Shown piece by piece: positions 1 through 9,882 of a DNA stretch of 64,000 nt. A program made the position numbers and the translations under genes. Each line of letters starts with the position of its first letter. The first letter of the stretch is position 1. A model generated the notes under the pieces. The model was not told where the DNA came from and made no database searches. It saw only the letters and a list, made by a program, of their open reading frames with translations. Source of the stretch: Diphasiastrum complanatum (Eukaryota; Streptophyta; Lycopodiopsida; Lycopodiales; Lycopodiaceae); assembly GCA_029204225.1 (NCBI GenBank), contig CM055102.1:39383014-39447013 (forward strand), written 5' to 3'.

Positions 1-118
1 GCCGAATTTTTTTTTTTTTTTTTTGGGCAGATTATTTCCTGCGCCCAAGTTCCAAATCCTTTTCCCTCTTTTTTTTTTGAATCCTCCATTTGATTTAGGG
101 AAAGGATTCCCAGCCATC

Positions 119-267
119 TTTTCAGCATTGATTGGAGGCTGTCCAGCGCCCTACTTCATCACATTTTTCAGCCATTGTTCCAGCAGAGTTTCAGCCATAT
201 TTCAGTTTTGATTGGAGGCTGTCCAGCGCCCACTTTCATTCTCCTTGTGGTCACATTTTTCAGCCAG
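119..267 (+). repeat. Tandem duplication, 80-bp period, in gypsy leader
   Basis: The 21-base core attggaggctgtccagcgcc(c) starts at 131 and again at 211. It is flanked in both copies by related sequence ending in acatttttcagcc. It lies in the untranslated leader before gag. Confidence 0.8.
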
Positions 268-471
268 CTCTTCGCACACGCTTGGAGCTCTATCGAGAGG
301 TATCTTTGCTGGTTTTTCCTTGCTTTCCACACCTTTTCTTGACATTTGTCATTTCCTTTCTTGCTCTTAGTGTCGTTTGTGTACCTAAAGCGTATTTGGG
401 GTGACGACAAAAGTCCGCTCCCTCTGATATTAAGCTTTTCTTACACTCTTCACTTCCTGCATTCCTTGACC

Positions 472-2088
472 ATGGATACTTCCCCTACATCTTCTGAGCC
501 TCGCATACCGTCTTCCACTTACCTTGACGAAGTACGGCATGAATTCCGAGATCACCTTAGGGAAGCCATGAGTGATGTACGCACTGATTTCCGCCAGGAG
601 TTACGAGAGACGTTCACTGCTCTTTCTGCCCAGATTGCTACACTATCATTACAGTCCAGTGTTTCTCCACTATCTCCACCTGTTCCCCCACAACATACAT
701 TTCCACCACCCGAGACTCCTTCATCTTCTGGTCCTTTGCCACGAGACTTTAAGGATAAGGTTCAGCTTACTGTGTATTCTGGGTCATCCGATGGGAATGA
801 ACTCGAGAATTGGTATTCTAAGCTTGAGACCTACTTCCTTATGTTTCCTAAGACTGACATTCAGCGGATACATTTGGCTGCTTTACATTTGGAGGGCCGT
901 GCTGCTACTTGGTGGCGCATGTTTCGCCAGACGGCTTCACATCCTGGCCTTGCTAGTTGGACAAAGTTTATGACAGCACTCCGCCTAGCGATGATTGATC
1001 CTCAGTGGCTTATTCAACAGCGCGACATCTTTCGCAGTTTATCTCACACTGGTGACTTGGCTGCTTATACTACACGGTTTACAGAGCTTTCCTATCTATT
1101 CCCAGATATTTCTACATTGGAGCTCATCTCTCGCTACGTTGTTGGTCTACGAGGCGCACTTAGGTATGATGTTTCTTCTTTTTTTCCACTCACTCTTTCT
1201 CACGCCATCTCCCTTGCTACCGCACTGCAGCACAAGTACTTTCCCATCTCTTCCTTTGTTTCTCGTCCTTCGCGTCCTTTCACACGTTCTATTTTTTCCT
1301 CTCCATCCTCTGCTAGTCCCACATCTGTCAGTTCACCTTCGTCCACTCTTCCTTCTGCACCACGTCCTCCTTTTTCTCCTCGTCCTGTTTTTGTTCGTCG
1401 CTACTCACAGCCTGAGATGTCTGAGATCCGTGAGAAGCGCTTATGTTTCAACTGTAAGAGTCCTGATCATATCGCCCGTGATTGCCGACATCCTGCCACT
1501 GCTACTGCCGTCTATTTCCATGATGCTGACACACCTGATGATAGTCCTGATTCTGCCATATGCCTTCATATTCTTGATGATGACCCACCTGTTGATCAGT
1601 TTGCCACACCCACTGAGCCTATTCCTGATCCCCCTGATCTAGCTGTATGCCATGCTCAGCTTGCCTATGCTACTTGGGCCGGTAAGCCGGGTCCACGCCA
1701 TATCCGTCTTCGCGTACGTATCACTGGTCGTGAGTTTATTGCCCTTGTTGACACGGGTAGCACTCACTCGTTTCTCAGCAGTCATATTACTACACGCAGT
1801 CGTGCTATGCCAGTCACTACGCCTCATCCCCTGCATGTTGAGGTCGCAAGCGCACACTCTTTTCCTAGCATGCAGATGTATCAGCAACTTTCATATCGGA
1901 TTGGAGACTTCCTTGGTCAGGCAGATTTTCATATTATTCCACTTACACGGTACGATCTTATCCTCGGTGCTGATTGGTTTGCATCCCTTGGTGCGGTTAC
2001 AGTAGACCTCCAGCAACAGACATTGACATTCTCTCATGATGGTACTCAGCATATATTTTCCGGTATTGATTCTCGGCAGGACTATTAG
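472..2088 (+). CDS. Gypsy Gag-protease polyprotein
   Basis: About 538 residues, read from the ATG at 472 because the frame upstream of it (open from 346) is hydrophobic leader-like sequence. Residues 1-60 are acidic and coiled-coil-like. The retrotransposon gag domain is around residues 100-240, with a TWWR motif near 147. A Pro/Ser-rich linker follows, then a CCHC zinc knuckle at 325-338 (C-x2-C-x4-H-x4-C). A retropepsin-like protease carries DTGS at 427-430. Gag would form the virus-like particle and bind the RNA; the protease would cleave Gag-Pol. The frame ends at TAG and pol continues in a different frame, so expression would need a -1 shift or the frame is simply broken. Confidence 0.85.
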   Translation: MDTSPTSSEPRIPSSTYLDEVRHEFRDHLREAMSDVRTDFRQELRETFTALSAQIATLSLQSSVSPLSPPVPPQHTFPPPETPSSSGPLPRDFKDKVQLTVYSGSSDGNELENWYSKLETYFLMFPKTDIQRIHLAALHLEGRAATWWRMFRQTASHPGLASWTKFMTALRLAMIDPQWLIQQRDIFRSLSHTGDLAAYTTRFTELSYLFPDISTLELISRYVVGLRGALRYDVSSFFPLTLSHAISLATALQHKYFPISSFVSRPSRPFTRSIFSSPSSASPTSVSSPSSTLPSAPRPPFSPRPVFVRRYSQPEMSEIREKRLCFNCKSPDHIARDCRHPATATAVYFHDADTPDDSPDSAICLHILDDDPPVDQFATPTEPIPDPPDLAVCHAQLAYATWAGKPGPRHIRLRVRITGREFIALVDTGSTHSFLSSHITTRSRAMPVTTPHPLHVEVASAHSFPSMQMYQQLSYRIGDFLGQADFHIIPLTRYDLILGADWFASLGAVTVDLQQQTLTFSHDGTQHIFSGIDSRQDY

Positions 2089-2090
2089 CT

Positions 2091-3535
2091 TATTTCCGGG
2101 AAGCAGTTCATACGGAGCCTCCCGAAGGCCCACTGTCGGCTATTCTTTCTGTTCAGCCAGTTCAGCCTATTGCGGATGCACCACCTTTGCCACAAGTATT
2201 TTCTGAACTGTTGCGTGAATTTGAGAGTGTTTTTAGAGAGCCGACTCAGTTACCACCTTTACGAGATGTCAACCACCATATAGACCTTGTTTCCTCTGCA
2301 TCACCTCCTCCTCGTCCTCCTTTTCGTATGTCTATTGTTGAGCGCGAGGAAGTCCAGCGTCAGGTGTCTGATTTATTACGTCAGGGCCTTATTGTTCCTA
2401 GCCACAGTCCTTTTGGTGCTCCTGTTTTACTTGTTGATAAGAAGGATGGTACTAAACGTCTATGTATAGATTATCGTGCTTTAAATAAACTTACTATCCG
2501 TAATCAGTACCCTATCCCTCATATAGATGACCTGTTTGACCAGTTAGGCCAAGCCAAGATCTTTTCTAAACTTGACCTCCGTTCCGGTTATCACCAGATT
2601 CGTATGCATCCTCCTGATGAGCACAAAACAGCTTTCCGTACCCACTTTGGTCTGTATGAGTTTCGTGTCCTTCCTTTTGGTGTTATCAATGGCTCGCCCA
2701 CTTTTCAGAATGTCATGAATAACATCTTTCGTCCTCTGCTTGGAAAGTGTGTCATTGTTTATTTTGACGATATCCTCATTTATAGCACCACTCTCTCTCT
2801 TCATGTTCAGCACGTTCGTTCTGTTTTTGTTTTGTTAGTTACTCATCATCTGTATGCTAAATGTTCTAAATGTTCTTTTGCTGTTGTACAAATCGAGTTT
2901 TTGGGCTTCTTTGTTACTAATGGTACTGTTCGTCTCGACCCTCGTAAGGTCCGTTCTATTCTTTCATGGCCTGTGCCTGCTGATGTTCATGATGTTCGTA
3001 TGTTTCTTGGTCTTGCTATCCATCTTCGTAAACCAGTTGCTCATTTTGCCACTCTTACATCTCCTTTGCATGCTCTGTTGAAAAAGGAAACTTCGTTTGC
3101 TTGGACTCCCGCATGTCAGTCAGCTTTTGATACTTCGAAGGTTAAGCTTACCGCTGCCCCTGTTTTAATTCTTCCAAATTTTTCCCAGCGTTTTGCTGTT
3201 GAGACTGATGTTAGTTCCACAGGATTAGGTGCTTTGTTACGTCAACGTCAGTGTGTTATTGCATATGAATCCCGTCGTCTTCGTTCGTATGACCAGCGCT
3301 ATTCCACTCATGGAAAAGAGTTGCTTGCTATCATTTTTGCTTTAAAGAAGTGGCGTCATTATCTGTATCGTGTTCCATTTGATGTTTTTACTGATCACCA
3401 GTCACTTTGTTATTTGTATACACTATAGGATCTTAGTGATCGTCAGTACCTTTGGCTTCAGTTTTTACAGTCCTTTCATTTTGATATTCATTATAAGCCT
3501 GGTAAAAGTAACGCTGCTGCTGATGCTTTGTTGTT
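2091..3535 (+). pseudogene. Gypsy reverse transcriptase and RNase H
   Basis: The frame is open from about 2080 and carries the gypsy RT blocks: the KKDGTKRLCIDYRALN region, [11 protein letters not shown], the LPFGV block, and the catalytic FDD at about 2763-2771. RNase H follows, with VETDVSSTGLGA and FTDHQSL. In the RT connection region the usual GYYRRF motif is altered. A TAG at 3427-3429 interrupts RNase H; the remainder reads on to the normal end, GKSNAAADAL. The sequence then jumps directly into mid-integrase. Confidence 0.88.
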
Positions 3536-3539
3536 AGGA

Positions 3540-4314
3540 TACTTATGGGCACTGCTTATCATTCTTCTGCGGATGGTCAGTCTGAGGTTATTAACCGGGT
3601 ATTGGAGGATTATTTACGACATTATGTTTCTCCTTCTGGTCGTGATTGGGATCAACATTTATGTTTGGCTGAGTATAGTTATATCAGTTCTGTTAGTTCC
3701 AGCACAGGTGTTTCTCCTTTCCTGCTTGCTCATGGATACTCACCAGTTTTACCCGGTATGCTCCTCCAGATGATGCACTTGTTACTATTTCATCTTATCT
3801 TTTGAGTGCTCGGGAGATTATTACTAGAGCTGCTACTCATTTACAACATATTCAGCAGCGGTATAGGACCATTGTTGATCGTCATCGGCACCATGTTGAG
3901 TTTGCAGAGGGAGATACTGTTTTTCTCCGGTTACGCTTTGCTCGCCATCGTTTTGTACAGGGTCTTGCTTCTACTGAGAAGCTTGCGCCGCGCTATTATG
4001 GGCCTTTTCAGATTCTTGAGCGCCTCAGTCCAGTTACATATCGTCTTGAGTTACTTGCTGCTACTCGGGCTTGTGATATCTTTCATGTCAGTTTATTATG
4101 TGCTGCTATTGAGGATGATGCTCCTCGAGATTCCTCATTTCCTACAGATCCAGAGCATTTTCCATTCCTGCCAGCTGCTATTTTACAGGTGCGCTTATTG
4201 CATAGTCGTCGCCATCGGCAGGTTCAATTTTTGGTCCAGTGGGATGGTCGTCCTATTGAGGAGGCTACTTGGGAGCCCATTGATGTTTTTTTATCATACC
4301 CCTATCCTGGATGA
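3540..4314 (+). pseudogene. Gypsy integrase C-terminal half with chromodomain
   Basis: The fragment starts at the end of the integrase core, TAYHSSADGQSEVINR, which keeps the catalytic glutamate. The HHCC zinc finger and both catalytic aspartates are absent. A frame change near 3800 leads into the C-terminal domain (GPFQILERLSPVTYRLEL) and then a chromodomain around 4195-4300 (VQFLVQWDGRPIEEATWEP). The chromodomain frame is lost at a T-run near 4288-4295. In intact relatives the chromodomain would direct integration to particular chromatin. Confidence 0.85.
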
Positions 4315-4464
4315 TCAGGCTCGATCACTTGCAGCTACCATTGCTTCTCGGGATGCTCCGGCTTCTCTTGATGTTCCTTTCTCAGATCGGATATCTTGAT
4401 GCAATATTTTTCTCTGGCACTGGTTCTTATCTTATTTTGCCTACATTGGGGGCAATGTTCTTTA

Positions 4465-4905
4465 TAGCCAGGGAGAGTTACGGACTACAGGATACAGGCC
4501 TACTGGGCTACTTTGCATATATTCCGCAGGCCTCTTTACATTTACTGTTGGTTATGTATATTTCTAGTTACGCATTTTATATTAGTCATGTACAGGCCCC
4601 AGAGCCTTTTTATATGCTTATGACCCGCACTGGGTCCTTTTTTATGACATGGACTGGCCTTGGGCCCTTATTATATGGTTATATGTGGAGTGGGGGCCCG
4701 TAGGAGGGCGCACTATTTTCCCTCCACATTTTGCCTCCCTTTTATTTTTGAATTCCTATTTTAGGGTTCATTGGTACGGTATTTATAGGGGCATTTGTAC
4801 ACTCATTTTTCAGATTATTGATTGGTATTGCTTGGGCTCTTCGTGGGAGAACCTATTGTCTTGTCTATTGCTTGTAGGGCTTTAGTCTATTGCTGTCTTT
4901 TATGC
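4465..4905 (+). repeat. Probable 3' LTR of the first gypsy element (approximate ends)
   Basis: The purine-rich block agggagag followed by TTACGGACT, and the downstream segment with gagtgggggcccg and ggagggcgcactatt, are matched by the second family member at about 15,330-15,560. The shared sequence after the chromodomain is therefore element DNA, most likely LTR. The exact TG...CA ends are not clear. Confidence 0.5.
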
Positions 4906-6518
4906 TTCATTGATTCAACACCTGAGATTTTGATCATAACTTATATATATATATAATGGCTGTTTTTATGCAATTTTTTTTAAGTTTTAAAAGAATTTGC
5001 AACACATTCTAGTGCCATTCGAAAACCAGAAAACCAAAAAAAATTGCAGCACATGCCGGTGCCATTCCTAGAGCCTCTTTACATGTTGCCATACCTGGCC
5101 CAATATTGACGTCAATAACAGGTTCCAGGTGACTATACTGCCTTTAGTTGTGCTTCTACTCCACCCGTCCCCTATCCTCCTATCAGCGGGGTTGGCCTGC
5201 TTTGTAAGAATAGTTGGGCTCCCTGGGACCCGCCTTGAATGCCTTTCTGGCATCTTTCCATCAACCTGACTGCAGATCACACGGCTCCAACAGAATCTCA
5301 AAAGGCAGAATTAATTAATTAAATGCTATGGTGGGGAAGAGACTCCCCTCAAAAGAAAGAATTAAATTCCCTAAACAATTCTGGGTTCTTTTGGCTTTTT
5401 TTGGCTTTTTTATGGGCTGTTTTCGACCTACTACAAGCCCCAAAATATTCTTGTGAACTTAGGACCTTGACACATGGTGTTTAAAAAATATTGGTACCCC
5501 AAAGTAACTTAGACAACTTAAAACCAATTTCCTTGGGACATACTCCCATAGAAAATTCCAAGCAAAATTCTAAGTTAAAATTTTCCTATTGTGAAGATTT
5601 AGAGGTCAACAAGAACCAAAGTTTCAATGGTCGTTTTGGAACACGTTTCAAGATTTTGACCCGAAACCATAGTATTGGTGAACCTTTAACAGTTCACCAA
5701 CGGTTCATGAACCGTATAGTTCACAAAGTTTGGGACCATCAACCGTGGTGAGCCGTTAAATAATTAATAAATTAAATTTTTTTTTTACTTCCCACCCATA
5801 GAGATGGAGTCTAACTACACTTGCTATTTTGAGAGTTGGGTCTATGGACACTTGTCATAGGCCATAGACCCCCATGCATTTAGTATGGGGAAAAATAATA
5901 AAATCAATTCATTAGAAGAGGTGAGTCACCACGCCTATCTCTTGCATGCAATCATATTGAGGTGTCAACACACCACAACACTTGTCATTTTGATTCCTAC
6001 CTATATAATAGAAATCCACGAGCTACAATGGGGCTCTTTACTCTCATTTGATTTCTTGTTCATCAGCCATCTTCTTGAGCCTGTTTTCTTTGAAATTCCA
6101 GCAAAGTGCAAATCTGATCCAGCATTCATTTCTCTCTCCATACTTCATCTTTTTTAGTGCTAGCTATTGGAGCCTTCTCCTATGGTGTTTAGGCATTGAT
6201 TCCATTCAATTGTGGTAGCCAACAGTCATTTTTTGCGTGTCTCAACTTTCTGCTTGCAGGTTTTGCGCCCAAGTTCAAGGAGGAAGTGTGGGTTAAATCA
6301 CAGAATTCATTGCAAACACTGTGTGCTAACCTGCTGGTATTTTCTGTGACAACATCTCTTCCAATCTGAAAATTAGTTGCATGTCATATTGCATGTTGAT
6401 GCATGTTCATTTCTAGACTTGTATCTAGTGAGTAGGCCTCATTAGCACATTTCTAGGATCTTGGGAGGAACTAAATATTGTTTGTTCTTTGTTTATTGCA
6501 TCATTTACTTTTCCTCAG
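4906..6518. other. Non-coding stretch, probably including a copia LTR
   Basis: No supported gene. It holds a short direct repeat (about 4,996-5,019 and 5,043-5,066), an AT-rich tract and inverted repeats at 5675-5715. The right-hand part (upstream of the primer site at 6519) should be the 5' LTR of a copia element and ends in ...TCA, but its left end was not located. Confidence 0.4.
5675..5715. repeat. Short hairpin and 16-bp perfect palindrome
   Basis: TTGGTGAAC at 5675-5683 pairs with GTTCACCAA at 5692-5700. It is immediately followed by the perfect palindrome ACGGTTCATGAACCGT at 5700-5715. Confidence 0.75.
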
Positions 6519-6838
6519 TGGTATCAGAGCATAGGCAATTGGCATCAATCATGGCTAATGATCAGATGAATACAATATGACATTACTCAGGCCTGTGGAA
6601 ATCATGCAATGGAAAGTGGTAGAAATCATACCATTTGGAAGCTGAAGATGAAAAACACCCTCAAAAGATATCAAGTTTGGAGCTTTGTGGATGGGAGCCA
6701 GCCACAACCTGGAGGAGGAGCACCGATTGCACAGAAGGATAAATGGACTGATATAAATGATCAAGCCCTAGGCCTAATAAGCTTATCTATCTGTGATGAC
6801 CTCTTGCAGGAAACCTCGAAGTTTTCGAAAGCTAAAGA
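6519..6838 (+). pseudogene. Copia primer-binding site and gag N-terminus
   Basis: TGGTATCAGAGC at 6519-6530 matches the initiator-Met tRNA primer site used by plant LTR retrotransposons. It is followed by a gag start typical of copia: a W-K-L-K-M block, a VWSFVDG block and a QALGLISLSI block at about 6618-6800. A stop at about 6578-6580 separates the first ATG (6551) from this frame. The gag similarity stops abruptly near 6838, where hAT-type terminal sequence begins. Confidence 0.7.
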
Positions 6839-6852
6839 GTGCCCTGTGGTAC

Positions 6853-6938
6853 TGCTGTTATGGTACCGCCGGTACCATAATAGTGGTACCGCCAGTACGG
6901 TACCGCCCTGGGATCCGCGGTACTAGGGTGGTACCGAT
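6853..6938. repeat. GGTAC subterminal repeat array
   Basis: GGTAC occurs seven times in about 85 bp, four of them as the palindrome GGTACCG or GGTACCA. Clusters of short motifs just inside the ends are typical transposase-binding sites of hAT elements. The assignment as the hAT terminus is inference. Confidence 0.55.
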
Positions 6939-7039
6939 TTTTAATATTTTTAATATTTAATTATTGCCTTTTACATACCAAAATAGGTTAAAAAAATGGA
7001 AAAAAAAGGGTTCTGGGTGTAAAAAAAGAGGGTACAGTA

Positions 7040-7350
7040 CATGGTGCAGGGGACAGGTGCAACAACACATGGGCACTGTGGGTGAGCAGACCATGGGGCC
7101 AATGGGAGAGCAACACGGGGGGGAGCAACACATGGGGGCAGGTACAGAGGCACATGGAGGGATGATGGGGATCCACATGGCCGATCAGGCTGTGGGGATA
7201 AATAAGCACTCACAATGCCATTGTGAGAGGCATTTTCAGAGGCTGTGAGAGAGCCAGTGATAGCCAGTGAGAGAGCCAGCGAGAGCCAATGACAGGTTGT
7301 GAGAGGCTGTTTGAGAGCCAGGGTGTTGTGAGAGGCTATTCGAGGACCAG
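7040..7350 (+). repeat. G-rich and GAGAGCCAG minisatellite-like leader
   Basis: Imperfect acatggg units fill about 7060-7185. They are followed by repeated gagagccag and tgtgagaggct units at about 7225-7350. This directly precedes the ORF starting at 7378 and may be its promoter or leader. No other gene is seen here. Confidence 0.5.
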
Positions 7351-7377
7351 AGTGCTGTGAGGAGAAAGTCGATCAAG

Positions 7378-7695
7378 ATGGCAGAGCGCATACCACCGAA
7401 GCCCGAGGGCGAAGCCAGGAGGAAGCTCGAGGAAGATATCCGAAGGCACAACGAAAGACATCGGAAGCAAGAGGCGGACATTGCAGAGATGCTGCGACAG
7501 ACTCGGCAGAGACACCCAGAGCTGCAGAAGCTGGATTTGGATGAGCAGATTGGAATGGACTTCGCACGACGACAGCTCATCAAAGGGCGGCCGGATGTTG
7601 GGCTAACTAGGAGGCAGAGCGAGAGCGACAGAACAATGCACCTGACGAGGGTGAGGAGTCGGTGGAGGATCCGTAGGCATGTTCAGAATAGATAA
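7378..7695 (+). CDS. Small charged coiled-coil ORF inside hAT element
   Basis: About 105 residues from the ATG at 7378. The protein is very rich in Arg, Lys and Glu and looks like a long helix (for example EDIRRHNERHRKQEADIAEM). I do not recognise a family. An alternative frame near 7630-7674 gives an acidic end (EGEESVEDP) before a stop, so a late frameshift is possible. It points towards the transposase, tail to tail. It could be an accessory transposon protein or captured host sequence. Confidence 0.4.
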   Translation: MAERIPPKPEGEARRKLEEDIRRHNERHRKQEADIAEMLRQTRQRHPELQKLDLDEQIGMDFARRQLIKGRPDVGLTRRQSESDRTMHLTRVRSRWRIRRHVQNR

Positions 7696-7699
7696 GGTC

Positions 7700-8214
7700 C
7701 AGCCGTATGTGGCGGACTGTTGCTATGTAATTTTCGGCAGTTTAAGGTGCGGCAAATAACTAGATAGTTGCTTAAAAAAAAGACGGGATATGTAAGGTTA
7801 TCTTGATACAACGGCTGAATCAATATATAGTTGTTTTTGTGCAACGTGAGCCTGGTCATGTGAAATACAATCTCTGTATTGTTTTAAATGCAATGTAATA
7901 CATGTGTTTATGAAATGCCGTCACGGGTTTGGGGTGTAGGGGTAACTGCTATGCTCATGATTGTTTGGAGTGCATGTGCTATCAGTTTGATGTGGCATCA
8001 ATGATCAGTTTGTAGGTGCATTTCTGTGAAGCTATCATTCTCTTCAATCGAAATTAGTTGAAAATACGATTCACACGCACATAGAATTTGACATAAAACT
8101 GGAAATACAACATCACATGTACAGAGCGACATTCGCACAATGTGCAGCAAATAAAGTACGCCAAACACTGAATATAATGTGAAAAATGGTCTGAGTACAA
8201 TGGTCAACCGTCTG
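7700..8214. other. Non-coding spacer between convergent hAT ORFs
   Basis: AT-rich, with no supported ORF in either strand. It probably holds the two 3' untranslated regions and terminators of the facing ORFs. Confidence 0.4.
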
Positions 8215-8455
8215 CTAGAAACAAACTACTGAAACTAAAATAACAGAGCCACAATCAGTGCTCTGGCTCTGACTCAGACGAATGCTCCGGAGACAACTCA
8301 GGGCCCCGAGCTGACTCTCGCAGCCGATATCTGTGCCTGTCTGGAACTGGCATGGGCTGTGTATTCGAGGAGGAGGTCTCGTCACTAGCATCATCCCAAT
8401 CTGCCTCCGCATCAACCCCCAAGCAAGCCAAACCAACAACACCTGCTCCAACTGG

Positions 8456-9656
8456 CTATGACCCTGCACTTCTAGCTGTACCTGGAGCCCTGCGTGGTCG
8501 TCCTCTCTTCCCTGGCAGTTTCTGTGCCTTGCCTTTCTTGTTCGGTGCACCCTTGGGCTTTCCTGGTCTCTTGCGGACAAGAGGAGCTGCCAATGCCTCA
8601 TCACCCCCATGCAAATCACCTGGCTGGCTAGGCTGGGTCCAAGCTGAGGCCGACTGGGATAGGGAAGCAAAAGAGGGAACTCCCTGTGCACCTGAGCAAG
8701 GAGGATGAGCTCGTGGAGTGTGTGCCCGTGGGGCTGCTGCAGGTGGAGGAACTGGTTGTGCAGGAGGCAACTACAGCGACGATATGTACTGAAAGGGGCG
8801 CTGCGGTGGCCGGTACTGGTACATCCTGGGTGCTGCCAAAGGGGGAGCCAGTGGAGTGGGGAGGAGGATGTGAAGTGGGTGCTGCCACTGGAGGAGCCAC
8901 TGTGGATGTGGGCGCTGCAATAGAAAACCTGGGCACAGATGGTGGCCTGCCATGGAGACCTGGTGCCGGCGATGGAGGGGCTGTAGGCCTCAATGGCATC
9001 GGTGGGACTGGAGGTGCTGTGCGGCGCACATATACCCTCTGAGGAACTGGAGGAACTGGAGGCACCTCATGTGGCTGCTCTGGCTGGGACTCTGTGTATG
9101 GCATGCTGGCAAGAGATGATGGGGGTGCCCTGACACTCGACATCTGTTGGGCCTCTGAATCCAATGTGGCAATCAAGTCATCTAGCTGGGCATCTGAATA
9201 CAAATGCTCTGGGCTCTGGGCCTCATCCTGTGCACCATCCCCTGAATCAACCCGTGCCTCATCCCGTGCCTCATCATGTGCACCCTCCTGTAGACCCTGC
9301 ATGGCCTCCCAATCGGTGCAATCAAAGTCATTTGGTGCCTCCTCTGGTGTGTTGTCGTAGTAACAACCATGACTCTATACTGCACGCATCCAAGCAGCTG
9401 CGGGACCGGCATCCAAATCACTCTGCCCTCTATCAAGAGCCTCCTCCATCATATCGACATAGGTAGCCTGTCTCCCAGTATAACCTGCGCCATGTGCCCC
9501 ACCTTTGCCACGTGATGCACCTGTAACCCCTACCAGTGGCGTGTGCTCTGCACCTGTATCAACTGCCTCATCCCACTCTGATCTGGCAAACACAACCCGA
9601 ATGGGCTCATCCTCATCATGCTCACCCTCTGACACTAGCTCATTTGCCTCATACAA
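8456..9656 (-). pseudogene. C-terminal extension of hAT transposase with AT-hook-like motifs
   Basis: The part near 9,370-9,656 is acidic. The part near 8,628-9,360 is rich in Pro, Ser and Ala. The far end (8,456-8,580) is basic with GKRGRPRR and RKRPGKPKG, which resemble AT hooks. The parts are in different frames or separated by a stop at about 9,376-9,378, so this copy is broken or spliced. The tail follows the dimerisation domain in the same strand order and is read here as the same protein. It could add minor-groove binding to the transposase. Confidence 0.45.
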
Positions 9657-9882
9657 TGGAGGCGCTCTGTGCTCAAGCCCAAGCTCTCTCTCTCTCTCAT
9701 CTCAGCAAGCTCCCTCCCTCTCTCTCTCTGCCATCAACTGTGTGCCCAAGTCATTTGCAGGCATGGGATGGACGCTGTCCGTAGGCAAGTCAACCTGGCG
9801 CTCCAAATCAGATATCTTCGTCTGCAAGGTCAAAATTGAGCATGTCAGGAGAAAAACTTGATCAGAAATTGAAACCTACATT

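Larger units (their letters stand above)
1..4905 (+). mobile_element. Ty3/gypsy chromovirus, internally deleted
   Basis: Domain order on the plus strand is gag, zinc knuckle, aspartic protease, reverse transcriptase, RNase H, the C-terminal part of integrase, and a chromodomain. This is the order of Ty3/gypsy chromoviruses. The integrase zinc finger and the first two catalytic aspartates are missing. There is a frame change between protease and RT, a stop in RNase H, and frame changes around the integrase remnant, so the copy is dead. No initiator-Met primer site is visible upstream of gag, and the window may begin inside the 5' LTR or leader. A decayed relative lies at about 13.8-15.8 kb. 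Confidence 0.88.

Noticed and set aside
346-471. Upstream start for the first gypsy gag at 346
   Set aside because: The extra 42 residues are hydrophobic leader-like sequence; the ATG at 472 gives a normal acidic Gag N-terminus.
6957-7213. Minus-strand Pro/Cys-rich ORFs near 7 kb
   Set aside because: They are translations of the G-rich minisatellite on the other strand.
8352-9466. Plus-strand ORFs opposite the hAT transposase tail
   Set aside because: They are antisense shadows of the GC-rich Pro-rich tail.
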